Shown piece after piece: positions 1 through 8,631 of a stretch of DNA of 37,234 nt. Position numbers and translations under genes: made by a program. The stretch comes from Rhizobium sp. (GTDB taxonomy: Bacteria; Pseudomonadota; Alphaproteobacteria; Rhizobiales; Rhizobiaceae): contig JARXAQ010000157.1 of assembly GCA_029865825.1 (NCBI GenBank), forward strand, positions 1 to 37,234, read 5' to 3'. Numbering within the stretch: the first letter of the stretch is position 1; every line of letters starts with the position of its first letter. A model generated the notes under the pieces. The model ran no database searches, was not told the origin of the DNA, and worked only from the letters and a program-made list of their open reading frames with translations.

Positions 1-2
1 AG

Positions 3-1595
3 CCGCGTCAGCCGCTATTCAGAGCGCAGGAAGCGCTGGGTGAAGGCGAATACGAGCTGCCCTATCTCGACTACCTGCAAATGCCGCCGGTCCAGACGGG
101 CGTCACGATGACGGCAGAGGCGCTGGAGCAGAGCGCAGGTCTTCTGGAAAGCGTGCTCGAAGACTTCGGCATCAAGGGCGAAGTGATCGACGTGCGCCCC
201 GGCCCTGTCGTCACGCTCTATGAATTCGAGCCGGCGCCGGGGGTCAAATCCTCGCGCGTCATCGGCCTCTCCGACGATATCGCCCGCTCGATGTCGGCGC
301 TTTCGGCGCGTGTTGCCGTCGTTCCCGGCCGCAACGTGATCGGCATCGAACTGCCAAACCCGGTGCGCGAGACCGTCTATCTGCGTGAGCTGATCGAGAC
401 GCCCGATTATGCCGAGACGCGTTACAAACTCCCGGTCTGCCTCGGCAAGACCATCGGTGGCGAGCCTGTGATCGCGGAACTGGCAAAGATGCCGCATCTG
501 CTCGTGGCTGGCACGACCGGTTCGGGCAAGTCGGTTGCGATCAACACGATGATCCTGTCGCTGCTCTACCGCTTCCGGCCGGACGAATGCCGGTTGATCA
601 TGGTCGATCCGAAGATGCTGGAGCTTTCCGTCTATGACGGTATCCCGCATCTGCTCACCCCCGTCGTGACCGATCCGAAGAAGGCCGTGATGGCGCTGAA
701 ATGGGCGGTGCGCGAGATGGAGGACCGCTATCGCAAGATGAGCCGGCTCGGCGTGCGCAATATCGACGGCTACAATGCCCGTGCGGCCCAGGCGCGCGAG
801 AAGGGCGAGACGATCACCGTCAGCGTGCAGACCGGCTTCGACCGGCAGAGTGGCGAGATCGTCTACGAAGAGCAGGAGCTCGACCTGTCGCCGATGCCTT
901 ACATCGTCGTCGTGGTCGACGAGATGGCCGACCTGATGATGGTGGCCGGCAAGGAGATCGAAGGCGCGATCCAGCGCTTGGCGCAGATGGCGCGGGCGGC
1001 GGGCATCCACCTGATCATGGCGACGCAACGTCCCTCGGTCGATGTCATCACCGGCACGATCAAGGCCAACTTCCCGACGCGTGTTTCCTTCCAGGTGACC
1101 TCGAAGATCGACAGCCGCACCATTCTCGGTGAACCCGGCGCCGAACACCTGCTTGGCCAGGGCGACATGCTGCATATGGTCGGCGGCGGACGCATTGCCC
1201 GCGTGCATGGACCCTTTGTTTCCGACGAAGAGGTGGAGAAGGTGGTGGCGCATCTGAAGATGCAGGCGCGGCCGGATTATCTGGGCACCGTGACTGAGGA
1301 TGCCGACGAAGCGGAGGACGAGCCGGAAGAGGACGTTGCCGTGTTCGACAAGAGCGCCATGGGCGAAGAGGACGGCAACGACCTCTACGACAAGGCGGTC
1401 AAGGTGGTGCTGCGCGACAAGAAGTGCTCGACCTCCTATATCCAGCGCCGGCTGTCGATCGGCTATAACAAGGCCGCCTCGCTGGTGGAGCGCATGGAGC
1501 AGGAAGGCATCGTCGGCGCTGCCAACCATGTGGGCAAGCGGGCGATTATCGTCGGCGGCCGCGAGGTGAGCCCTGAGGGCGATTTCGAGGGCTGA
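3..1595 (+). CDS. ftsK: DNA translocase FtsK, C-terminal part (5' end outside window)
   Basis: The reading frame is open from the first bases of the window, so the gene starts upstream; 530 residues are visible. FtsK is the septal dsDNA pump that clears chromosomes during division and activates XerCD at dif. Seen here: the alpha/beta motor with Walker A (GTTGSGKS, about visible residue 170, nt 510-533) and Walker B ([10 protein letters not shown], about residue 300). An acidic linker follows, then the C-terminal gamma winged-helix domain (about nt 1378-1560, containing [18 protein letters not shown]), which in this family reads KOPS sequences and contacts XerD. The N-terminal membrane domain is not in the window. 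A hairpin lies just after the stop. The ATG at nt 81 is internal: homology to FtsK continues upstream of it (ELPYLDYLQ). Confidence 0.97.
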   Translation, partial: PRQPLFRAQEALGEGEYELPYLDYLQMPPVQTGVTMTAEALEQSAGLLESVLEDFGIKGEVIDVRPGPVVTLYEFEPAPGVKSSRVIGLSDDIARSMSALSARVAVVPGRNVIGIELPNPVRETVYLRELIETPDYAETRYKLPVCLGKTIGGEPVIAELAKMPHLLVAGTTGSGKSVAINTMILSLLYRFRPDECRLIMVDPKMLELSVYDGIPHLLTPVVTDPKKAVMALKWAVREMEDRYRKMSRLGVRNIDGYNARAAQAREKGETITVSVQTGFDRQSGEIVYEEQELDLSPMPYIVVVVDEMADLMMVAGKEIEGAIQRLAQMARAAGIHLIMATQRPSVDVITGTIKANFPTRVSFQVTSKIDSRTILGEPGAEHLLGQGDMLHMVGGGRIARVHGPFVSDEEVEKVVAHLKMQARPDYLGTVTEDADEAEDEPEEDVAVFDKSAMGEEDGNDLYDKAVKVVLRDKKCSTSYIQRRLSIGYNKAASLVERMEQEGIVGAANHVGKRAIIVGGREVSPEGDFEG

Positions 1596-1608
1596 GAGCT
1601 TTCGAGTG

Positions 1609-1635
1609 GGTCAGGGCCGGTATTCGGCCTTGACC
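1609..1635 (+). terminator. Hairpin terminator candidate after ftsK
   Basis: Arms GGTCAGGGCCG (1609-1619) and CGGCCTTGACC (1625-1635) form an 11-bp stem with one G-U pair around a GTATT loop, 13 bases after the ftsK stop. The following TTGCTTCG is only a weak T-tract, so efficiency is uncertain. Confidence 0.55.
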
Positions 1636-1711
1636 TTGCTTCGCCAGGCGATGGACGATTGCGGGTGCGAGCAACCTCAGCCCGCAGCGTGGCGACGCGC
1701 TCTCGACCCGG

Positions 1712-2152
1712 TCACACCTGGACCGGGCGGATGATGTCGAGGGCAATATCGCCTTCCAGAACACCGCGACGAAGATCCGATCGGTCGCGACCGATCTCGA
1801 TCACCGTATAAAGTTTTTCCGAGCGGAAGGCGCTGGCCGTGAGGGTGGTCACGTCGTCGGCGGGCTTGGCGTCGATCTCCATGAAATCCAGCTCGCGGCC
1901 GGAGGCGACGATGCGGGCATCGCCGGATGTGCGGGCCGCGACGACGACCGTGCCCTGAAAGGGGGAGATGTCCCAGCGGGGATCATCGGCTTCGGCAATC
2001 GGCTCCAGGCGGTAGACGTTCAGCAGTTCGGGTCGGTCACTGTTGCCTTCCGCCGTCGTGGCGGCATCGGCCTGACGGGCGGCGCGTTCGACCGGACGGC
2101 CGGTCAGCTCATCGGCCGGCGTTGCGCTGTTGTCGTTGGTGGGATTGTGCAT
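1712..2152 (-). CDS. Hypothetical protein, 146 aa
   Basis: I do not recognise this family. The protein begins MHNPTNDNSATPADEL with a polar, low-complexity first 45 residues, then a compact region of about 100 residues (from LLNVYRLEPIAEADDPRWD to the C-terminus) that looks like a small mixed alpha/beta domain. No signal peptide, membrane segment, cysteine or catalytic motif is visible. The start was chosen at nt 2152 because GGAGGA lies about 8 bases upstream; the frame stays open to 2263, but that extension has no ribosome binding site and an unlike, basic composition. It converges on ftsK and lies downstream of the glutathionyl-hydroquinone reductase gene. Codon use matches the neighbours, so it is probably a real native gene. 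Confidence 0.7.
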   Translation of the reverse strand: MHNPTNDNSATPADELTGRPVERAARQADAATTAEGNSDRPELLNVYRLEPIAEADDPRWDISPFQGTVVVAARTSGDARIVASGRELDFMEIDAKPADDVTTLTASAFRSEKLYTVIEIGRDRSDLRRGVLEGDIALDIIRPVQV

Positions 2153-2259
2153 GATCCGTGTCCTCCGGTTCGGTCGTCTTGAACAACCGCCGGGGACACG
2201 CGTGGTTCCATGATCAGATATGAGCCGGCTAATGATCGGCACCCGCTCCGGGCTTGCCG

Positions 2260-3234
2260 TCATGCCGCCGTGCGGGCGAGCAGGTCGATGATATGCTGCG
2301 GGCCGGTCGGGACGATGCCGGTCGCGTTCAGCGTCTTGATCGAATAATAGCCGCGGGTGATGTGGTCCATGTTCACAGTGGCCCGCACGCCGTCGAGCCT
2401 GAGCACCCGCTCCTGATAGGCCGACAGGAAGGCATAGTCGGCGATGCGGCGGCGGTTGGTCTTGAACAGGCCGTGATAGGCGGCATCAAAACGGATGAGC
2501 GTGACGAAGAGGCGGATATCGGTTTCGGTGAAGCGCGAACCGAAGAGGAAATCGCGGCCGTCGGAGAGACGGGTTTCCAACTCGTCGAGCATGGCGAAGA
2601 CGCCGTCGACGGCTTCGTCATAGGCGGCTTGTGTGAGCGCGAAGCCGGCCTTGTAGACGCCGTTGTTGAGTTGGTCATAGATGCGGGGGTTGAGGGCATC
2701 GATGTCTGCGGCCAGATCCTCAGGGTAGAGGCGGAGATCCGAGGGCACGATGCCTTCGAAGGCTGTGTCGAGCATGCGGACGATATCGGCGCTTTCGTTG
2801 TTGACGATGGTGCCGGTCTTTTCGTCCCAGAGAACGGGGACGGTGGCGCGGCCGGTGAATTCAGGATCGGCGCGGGTGTAGATTTCGTGCAGATGGGTGG
2901 CGCCGAAGAGCGGATCGGCATCGGCCCCCGGATAGCCGCCGAACTCCCAGCCCTGACTTGACAGCGCCGGGGCGACGACGGTGACGGCGATGATGTTTTC
3001 GAGACCCTTAAGGGCTCGCGCCATCAGCGTGCGCGAGGCCCAAGGGCAGATGTAGCCGACATAGAGGCGGTAGCGGCCGGCTTCAGCGGGAAAACCGCCT
3101 TCGCCTGTCGGACCGGGGGCGCCATCTGGCGTGATCCAGTGGCGGAAGGAGGAGGTTTGGCGGACAAACCGGCCCTTCTCGTCAGCCTTCTGGACCGGCT
3201 GCCAGTCTTCCGTCCATTTGCCATTCACCAGCAT
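2260..3234 (-). CDS. yqjG: Glutathionyl-hydroquinone reductase (Xi-class GST, YqjG/PcpF type)
   Basis: About 324 residues, the usual length for the Xi class of glutathione transferases. These cytoplasmic enzymes use GSH to reduce glutathionyl-hydroquinones back to hydroquinones. The diagnostic motif YICPWASRT carries the catalytic Cys (about residue 64), and NNESADIVRML is the typical glutathione-binding N-domain motif; the helical C-domain follows (DIDALNPRIYDQLNNGVYKAG). The start at nt 3234 (MLVNGKWTEDW) was preferred because GGAG lies about 9-10 bases upstream; a GTG at 3252 and an ATG at 3249 are in frame but poorly supported. The gene lies 122 bases downstream of ngg, behind that gene's terminator, so it probably has its own promoter. 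Substrate in this organism is not shown by the sequence. Confidence 0.9.
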   Translation of the reverse strand: MLVNGKWTEDWQPVQKADEKGRFVRQTSSFRHWITPDGAPGPTGEGGFPAEAGRYRLYVGYICPWASRTLMARALKGLENIIAVTVVAPALSSQGWEFGGYPGADADPLFGATHLHEIYTRADPEFTGRATVPVLWDEKTGTIVNNESADIVRMLDTAFEGIVPSDLRLYPEDLAADIDALNPRIYDQLNNGVYKAGFALTQAAYDEAVDGVFAMLDELETRLSDGRDFLFGSRFTETDIRLFVTLIRFDAAYHGLFKTNRRRIADYAFLSAYQERVLRLDGVRATVNMDHITRGYYSIKTLNATGIVPTGPQHIIDLLARTAA

Positions 3235-3325
3235 CGCCCAAGTCTCCATCACTGCGGGAGAGCCATCTGCCCTCTTACGTGGCGATTATGTGCCCAGGCG
3301 ACGTTCAGCGGAATCGAAAGTTTCT

Positions 3326-3353
3326 TGAAAAACTGTTCGACAATGGTGAACAG
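3326..3353 (-). terminator. Rho-independent terminator after ngg
   Basis: Read on the minus strand, CTGTTC and GAACAG arms (3348-3353 and 3333-3338) enclose a 9-base loop and are followed by a run of T (TTTTTC). The hairpin begins 3 bases past the ngg stop. A short stem, but with the correct orientation and T-tract. Confidence 0.6.
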
Positions 3354-3356
3354 CGC

Positions 3357-5168
3357 TCACGCGCCAGAGGGCGCGCGGCTGCCGGGGAAGAGGAGTTCGA
3401 CAAAACGCTCGGCGGTCGGCTGGGGCTCGTGGTTGGCAAGGCCCGGGCGCTCGTTGGCTTCGATGAAGACGTAGTCGGGTTCGGCCGGGTCGCGGACCAT
3501 GAAGTCGATGCCGACGACGGGGATCTTGATCGCCCTCGCGATCCGGCAGGCGGCGTCGACGAGATCCGGATGGACGGTCTCGGTGACGTCGTGGATGGTG
3601 CCGCCGGTATGGAGATTGGCGGCCTTGCGCACGGTGATCTCACGGCCCTCCTCCAGCACGGCATCGAGGTCGAGGCCCTGTTCGGCAAGGCAGCGCTTCG
3701 TTTCGGCATCGACCGGAATGCGGCTTTCGCCGCCTGTGGCGGCAGCGCGGCGGCGGGACTGCTGGTCGATGAGTTTGCGGATCGGCGAGCGGCCATCGCC
3801 GACGACACGCGGGGGACGGCGGACAGCGGCGGCGACCAGGCGGTAGTCGATGACGACCAGGCGAAGGTCCTCGCCGTCGAAGCAGGCTTCGAGCAGAACA
3901 CGGTCGCAGACCTGGCGGGCCTGCTTGATGGCGCCGGCGAGCGCGTCCATCGAGGAGACACCGACCGAGATGCCGCGCCCCTGTTCGCCGCGGGCCGGTT
4001 TGACGACCAGTTTGCCGTGTTTTTCGAGGAAGGCCTGGCGCTCGGCTTCGGGGGCGTCGGCGGAGATCTGTTCGGGGACAGTGAGGCCCGCCCCTTCGGC
4101 AAAGCGGCGGGTGACGGCCTTGTCATCACAGATCGACATGGCGACTGATGAGGTCAGGTCCGACAGGCTTTCGCGGCAATGGATGGTGCGGCCGCCATGG
4201 GCGAGGCGGAAGAAGCCGCCTTCGGCGTCGGTCACCTCGACATGGATGCCGCGGCGCAGCGCTTCGTCGACGATCAGGCGGGCATAGGGGTTGAGCGCCT
4301 CGTAGGATTCGACAGGCTGGGCGAAGAATTTTTCGTTGATGGCGTTCTTACGCTTGACCGAGAAGAGCGGCACGCGGCGGAAGCCGAGCTTTTCGTAAAG
4401 GCCGATGGCTTTCTCGTTGTCGTGCAGGACGGAGAGATCGACATAGGCCAGGCCGCGCGCCTGGAAATGTTCGGATAGCGTGCGCACGAGGCCCTCGCCG
4501 ATGCCCGGCTGGCGGGCCTGGGGATGAACGGCGAGGCACCAGAGGGAGGCGCCCTGTTCGGGGTCGTCGAAGAGGCGCTTGTGGTCGATGCCGGTGACCG
4601 TGCCGACGATCTCGCCGGTCGCCTCATCCTGGGCGACGAAATAGGTGACGGGGCGGTTGTCGCGCTCGCTGGCGAAAAAATCCTCGCGGACCTGGACCAT
4701 GCCGCAGGCGGCATAAACGGCGTTGATGCCGGCGGCATCGCCGTCTGCGCCGAGACGGCGGATGGTGATGCCGCGCGGACGACGGCCGCCGGGGCGATAG
4801 GTGGAGAGGTCAAGCCGGAAGGTGTGGGACGGGTCGAGGAAGATTTCCTGCGGGGCGCGGGAGAGGAGGACGTGCGGCTCGCCGACGTAAAAGGCGATGT
4901 CGCGGCTGCGGGGGGCCTCGTCCTTGAGGGTCTTGAGGAGGGTGGCGTCGTTCTCGAAGGTGCGGGCGAAGAGAAGGCGGCCCCAGCCGCAATCGAGCAC
5001 GACGTTACGGCCGGGTTCGGGTGTGTCACTGGAGCGGGATTGCGGCAGGGTGCCGGCCGTGCCGGGTTGGCGCAGGCGGCTCAGTCGATGGGAGAGCGCC
5101 TTGCTGTTGCGCGGTTTGTGGGTGGCCTGGTTGGTGGTGGCCTCAGCGGGTTTATCAAGCTTCTTCAT
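3357..5168 (-). CDS. ngg: N-acetylglutaminylglutamine synthetase (GNAT + ATP-grasp)
   Basis: This 603-aa protein fuses a GNAT acetyltransferase domain (about residues 125-280, with CLAVHPQARQPGIGEGLVRTL as the acetyl-CoA loop) to an ATP-grasp ligase (about 310-595, with VVKPARGEQGRGISVGV and the metal-binding FIEANERPGL). That architecture is the one described for Ngg, which makes the dipeptide N-acetylglutaminylglutamine; AsnO then amidates it to the compatible solute NAGGN in Ensifer meliloti and Pseudomonas. The start at 5168 (MKKLDKPAEA) has GAGG 8 bases upstream inside the end of asnO and leaves one base between the asnO stop and this ATG, so the two are surely cotranscribed and probably translationally coupled. 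A longer frame up to 5300 overlaps asnO and has unlike composition. The first 50 residues are basic and low in complexity. Confidence 0.93.
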   Translation of the reverse strand: MKKLDKPAEATTNQATHKPRNSKALSHRLSRLRQPGTAGTLPQSRSSDTPEPGRNVVLDCGWGRLLFARTFENDATLLKTLKDEAPRSRDIAFYVGEPHVLLSRAPQEIFLDPSHTFRLDLSTYRPGGRRPRGITIRRLGADGDAAGINAVYAACGMVQVREDFFASERDNRPVTYFVAQDEATGEIVGTVTGIDHKRLFDDPEQGASLWCLAVHPQARQPGIGEGLVRTLSEHFQARGLAYVDLSVLHDNEKAIGLYEKLGFRRVPLFSVKRKNAINEKFFAQPVESYEALNPYARLIVDEALRRGIHVEVTDAEGGFFRLAHGGRTIHCRESLSDLTSSVAMSICDDKAVTRRFAEGAGLTVPEQISADAPEAERQAFLEKHGKLVVKPARGEQGRGISVGVSSMDALAGAIKQARQVCDRVLLEACFDGEDLRLVVIDYRLVAAAVRRPPRVVGDGRSPIRKLIDQQSRRRAAATGGESRIPVDAETKRCLAEQGLDLDAVLEEGREITVRKAANLHTGGTIHDVTETVHPDLVDAACRIARAIKIPVVGIDFMVRDPAEPDYVFIEANERPGLANHEPQPTAERFVELLFPGSRAPSGA

Positions 5169-5169
5169 C

Positions 5170-6945
5170 TCAGACCTCGTGTGCCTGGAGCCACATTTCG
5201 AGTAGGCCGACCTGCCAGAGCTCAGAGCCCTGCAGCGGCGTGATGTGCTCGGAGGGGGCGGCGAGCAGGCGGTCGACATAATCCTGTCGGAAGAGGCCAC
5301 GGTCTCGCGCGGCCTGCGAGGACAGCGTGTCGCGCAGCATGTCGAGATAGGGGCCGGCGATGTATTTGAGCTGCGGCACCGGGAAATAGCCCTTCTTGCG
5401 GTCGATGACTTCGCTCGGGATGATCTTGCGGGCGACGTCCTTCAGGATGCCCTTGCCGCCGTCGCGCAGCTTTTCCTCAGGGGGAATGCGGGCGGCGAGT
5501 TCGACCAGTTCGTGGTCGAGGAAGGGCACGCGGGCTTCGAGGCCAAAGGCCATGGTCATGTTGTCGACGCGCTTCACGGGGTCGTCGACCAGCATGACGT
5601 TGCTGTCGAGGCGAAGCGCGCGGTCGACCGGGGTATCGGCGCCTTCGGCGAGGAGATGTTCGCGGATGAGGTCGCCACTCACGTCGCGGTCGGCGATCCA
5701 GCGCTCGCCGAGCTGGTCTTTCAGCGTTTCGTGCGAGCGGTCGCGGAAGGCGCGGCCGTAGTCGGCCACGACATCGTCGGAGCTGACCAGTGGTGGGTAC
5801 CAGTGGTACCCGCCGAAGACTTCGTCGGCACCCTGGCCTGATTGCACGACCTTGATGTGTTTGGAGACTTCCTGGGAGAGCAGGTAGAAGCCGACATTGT
5901 CGTAGGAAACCATGGGCTCGGACATGGCGGCGATCGTGCCTGGAAGAGCCCCCATGAGATCGGCGGAAGGGACGAAGATCTTGTGGTGGTCGGTCGAGAA
6001 CTCGCGGGCGATCAGGTCGGAATAGACGAATTCGTCGCCCTTTTCGCCATTGGCTTCCTCGAAGCCGACGGAAAAGCTCATCAGGCCGGTCTGGCCGGCT
6101 TCGGCGAGCAGACCGACGATGAGGCTGGAATCGACACCGCCCGAGAGCAGCACGCCGACGGGCACGTCGGCGATCATGCGGCGCTTGACGGCGAGGCGCA
6201 ACGCATCGAGCAGGCGCTCCTGCCATTCCTCGCGCGTGATCGAGGCATCTTCGGCGCGGCGCTGGTAGGGCGGGTTCCAGTAGCGGCGGTCTCCGAAGCT
6301 GCCATCACGGGCGTAAACGCGCAGCGTTGCCGGCGGCAGCTTGCGCACACCCTTCAGGATGGTACGCGGCGGCGGCACGACGGCGTGGAAGGTCATGTAG
6401 GTGTGCAATGCTTCGACATCGATGCCGGTATCGACGCCACCGGCCTTGACCAGAGCGGGGAGCGAGGAGGCGAAGCGCAGGCCGCCCGAGATCTCGGCCA
6501 GATAGAGCGGTTTGATGCCGAAGCGGTCGCGGGCCATGATCACCCGGCCGCTGTCGCGCTCGTGGATGACGAAGGCGAACATGCCGTGGAAGCGCGACAC
6601 ACAGGCCTCGCCCCAGGCATGCCAGGCTTTCAGGATGACTTCGGTGTCGCCACCGGAGAAGAAGCGGTAGCCCTGGCGTTCGAGTTCGGCGCGCAATTCG
6701 CGGAAATTATAGATGCAGCCGTTGAAGACGAGCGACAGGCCGAGATCGGGATCGACCATGGGCTGCTGCGACTTGTCGGAGAGATCGAGGATGCGCAGCC
6801 GTCGATGTCCGAGGCCGACATTGCCGCGCACCACGACGCCGGCCGAATCCGGTCCGCGCGGGGCGAGAACATCCGCCATGATCGATACTGCCTGAACCGA
6901 CGGAGAACCGCCGTCGAATCTCACTTCTCCACAAATGCCGCACAT
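5170..6945 (-). CDS. asnO: N-acetylglutaminylglutamine amidotransferase (asparagine-synthetase family)
   Basis: 591 residues with the class-II glutaminase start MCGICGE (Cys2 is the nucleophile after Met removal) and a C-terminal asparagine-synthetase domain carrying the PP-loop LLSGGVDSSLI (about residue 260). On its own this could be called AsnB, but the directly adjacent ngg identifies it as the AsnO enzyme, which amidates N-acetylglutaminylglutamine to NAGGN, an osmoprotectant. It is the first gene of a two-gene operon; the stop is one base before ngg. The ATG at 6945 is fixed by the N-terminal Cys requirement; the nearest purine-rich site (GGAGG) is about 14 bases upstream, longer than usual. 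A candidate ECF-sigma promoter lies about 90-115 bases upstream. Confidence 0.93.
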   Translation of the reverse strand: MCGICGEVRFDGGSPSVQAVSIMADVLAPRGPDSAGVVVRGNVGLGHRRLRILDLSDKSQQPMVDPDLGLSLVFNGCIYNFRELRAELERQGYRFFSGGDTEVILKAWHAWGEACVSRFHGMFAFVIHERDSGRVIMARDRFGIKPLYLAEISGGLRFASSLPALVKAGGVDTGIDVEALHTYMTFHAVVPPPRTILKGVRKLPPATLRVYARDGSFGDRRYWNPPYQRRAEDASITREEWQERLLDALRLAVKRRMIADVPVGVLLSGGVDSSLIVGLLAEAGQTGLMSFSVGFEEANGEKGDEFVYSDLIAREFSTDHHKIFVPSADLMGALPGTIAAMSEPMVSYDNVGFYLLSQEVSKHIKVVQSGQGADEVFGGYHWYPPLVSSDDVVADYGRAFRDRSHETLKDQLGERWIADRDVSGDLIREHLLAEGADTPVDRALRLDSNVMLVDDPVKRVDNMTMAFGLEARVPFLDHELVELAARIPPEEKLRDGGKGILKDVARKIIPSEVIDRKKGYFPVPQLKYIAGPYLDMLRDTLSSQAARDRGLFRQDYVDRLLAAPSEHITPLQGSELWQVGLLEMWLQAHEV

Positions 6946-7035
6946 GAGCCTGGCTGAAACCTCCGTTGAAAGACCAAACGAAAAGTGCCGACAGGCCGGG
7001 ATTTCACCCCCGGCGCATCGGGCACGCTGTTTGCA

Positions 7036-7060
7036 AATGGCCTAGAGGTTCGATTGTTCC
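7036..7060 (-). promoter_or_regulatory. Candidate ECF-sigma (RpoE2/EcfG-like) promoter for asnO-ngg
   Basis: On the minus strand GGAAC (7056-7060) is followed after exactly 16 bases by CATT (7036-7039). The published alphaproteobacterial general-stress consensus is GGAAC-N16/17-CGTT, so one of nine key bases differs. The element would start transcription roughly 80-90 bases before the asnO ATG, with no gene between. Function is inferred from the match and from the osmolyte role of the operon. Confidence 0.45.
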
Positions 7061-7140
7061 ATAGTTTTTGTGCGCTGCGGCGCGGCCCGGTCGAGGGCGG
7101 TCAAGTGGCGAGGCACGGTCGCCCGGCCCGGCCGTCGGCT

Positions 7141-7167
7141 TAAGAACCGGCCCATGGAGGGCCGGTT
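7141..7167 (-). terminator. Hairpin terminator candidate after the PepSY-TM gene
   Basis: Arms AACCGGCCC (7145-7153) and GGGCCGGTT (7159-7167) are a perfect 9-bp inverted repeat with a 5-base loop, 17 bases past the stop of the minus-strand PepSY gene. On that strand it is followed by CTTA, so the T-tract is weak. The stretch between this hairpin and the asnO promoter (about 7068-7140) shows no gene. Confidence 0.55.
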
Positions 7168-7184
7168 CAGTTCAAGTCAAACCA

Positions 7185-8597
7185 TCAGCTCAGGGCCTTT
7201 TTCAGCGGCGCGACGTGGCGGAAGACCAAGAGGTCAAGCAGGAGAACGGCGATGAGGACTGCGCCGCTCAAGGGGAAGAGCAGCGAGACCGCAACCATCA
7301 CAATGGCGCCGGTTTTCCAGAGGGGGCCGGGTTCACCGACCGTGGGGGCGACGAGGCGGGCGGCACCCTTGGGGCGACGCTTGAGCCACATGACGAAGCC
7401 GCTGACCGACAGGAAGACGATCGACAGACAGAAGACCGTGACCAAAGCGAGGTTCCAGAGGCCCATGTCGCCCTCGTGGAAGGCGACACCGGCGGCCATG
7501 GCCTTGCCGGCGACGCCATAATCGGCAAAGCCGACGTCGGCGAGGATGCGGCCGGTATACTGATCGATATGGACGATGCGATCATCGAGCGGGTTGGCGC
7601 TGTCGTTGCTCATGGTGTCGCGCGCGATGCTCCAGACACCGGTTTCATCACCGGGGAAGGCGAGCTGGAAGCGCTGGTCGAAGCCCAGTGCACGGGCGAG
7701 CGTGACGATGGCATCGAGCGTGACGGGTTGGCCCTCGGGCGTTCCCACGATACCAGCCTCAGAGCCGGAGGCCGGCATCGGGGTTTGCTCAAGCGCCCAG
7801 GGCACGTCCTTGACGCCGTTGTGGTTCATGCTGGCATGGGTGGCATCCGAGAGCGGAACATTGTCCCATTTCTCTGCCGGGAAGGTGCTCCAGGCCTGGG
7901 TGTATTTCTCGCCCCAGACGCCGGCCCAGGTAAGGCCCGAGAGCAGGAAGACGACGAGGATCAGCGAAACATAGAAGCCGATCGAGAGATGCAGCGACTT
8001 CCAGAGCTGGCGGCCCTTGGCGGAAAGCTGGGGGACGAGCACGGAGCCAAAACCCTTGTTATCGCGCGGCCACCAGAGATAGAGGCCCGTGACGACCAGC
8101 ACGATGCCGAAGCCGGCGGCGATCTCGATCAGGCGGTCGCCGAGATCACCGATGAGGAGCGTGCCGTGGATTTTGTTGGCGAGATCGTAGAGCCCGTTGC
8201 GGCGGTCCCAATGACCAAGCGCCTCGGCGGTATAGGGATCGACGGCGACCATGAAGGAGCCGTCGCCCTGGTTGACCCGAAAGAGGGCTGCCTGATCGGG
8301 CGTGCGCGGGGCAATGTATTGCACGATCTGGCCGGCGATTTCACCGTAGGCGGCTTCGGCCTGGGCCGAGACCGCTGCAACGGTTGCCTGCGGTTCGACC
8401 ACATAGGTCTTTTCACCATCGCGACCATAGAAGGCGGCCGTCCAGAGCATGATCAGGCCGGTGATGGCGAGCATGATCAGGAAGGGCGCTACATAGAGGC
8501 CAGCATAAAAATGCCAGCGCCAGGCGGTGATGTAGAAGCGGCGGGAAAGGCCCGCAGATTGTGCCGATGGCATGGCGACGTCGGTAGCAAGGGACAT
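7185..8597 (-). CDS. PepSY-associated transmembrane protein
   Basis: 470 residues with the PepSY-TM layout: a membrane segment near residues 25-55 opening with WRWHFYAGLYVAPF, a periplasmic loop of about 90 residues, paired membrane segments near 155-175 and 200-225, a second large periplasmic region, and three more segments near 380-465. Histidines sit at membrane borders (WHFYAG, NKIHGTLL, SLHLSIGFY), which suggests heme or metal binding as in related putative ferric/cupric reductases and iron-uptake proteins; that role is inference. The start at 8597 has GAGGATC 8-9 bases upstream. It lies 34 bases after a Crp/Fnr-type regulator gene in the same orientation, probably one transcript, and a hairpin terminator follows. 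No TonB receptor is nearby to name the metal. Confidence 0.85.
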   Translation of the reverse strand: MSLATDVAMPSAQSAGLSRRFYITAWRWHFYAGLYVAPFLIMLAITGLIMLWTAAFYGRDGEKTYVVEPQATVAAVSAQAEAAYGEIAGQIVQYIAPRTPDQAALFRVNQGDGSFMVAVDPYTAEALGHWDRRNGLYDLANKIHGTLLIGDLGDRLIEIAAGFGIVLVVTGLYLWWPRDNKGFGSVLVPQLSAKGRQLWKSLHLSIGFYVSLILVVFLLSGLTWAGVWGEKYTQAWSTFPAEKWDNVPLSDATHASMNHNGVKDVPWALEQTPMPASGSEAGIVGTPEGQPVTLDAIVTLARALGFDQRFQLAFPGDETGVWSIARDTMSNDSANPLDDRIVHIDQYTGRILADVGFADYGVAGKAMAAGVAFHEGDMGLWNLALVTVFCLSIVFLSVSGFVMWLKRRPKGAARLVAPTVGEPGPLWKTGAIVMVAVSLLFPLSGAVLIAVLLLDLLVFRHVAPLKKALS

Positions 8598-8631
8598 TCT
8601 AAAAGATCCTCGATGAATGGCGTTCAGTGTT

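Noticed and set aside
15-1529. Long minus-strand frame opposite ftsK
   Set aside because: It mirrors a clear FtsK reading frame, is rich in Arg/His/Asp typical of antisense frames in GC-rich DNA, and matches no family.
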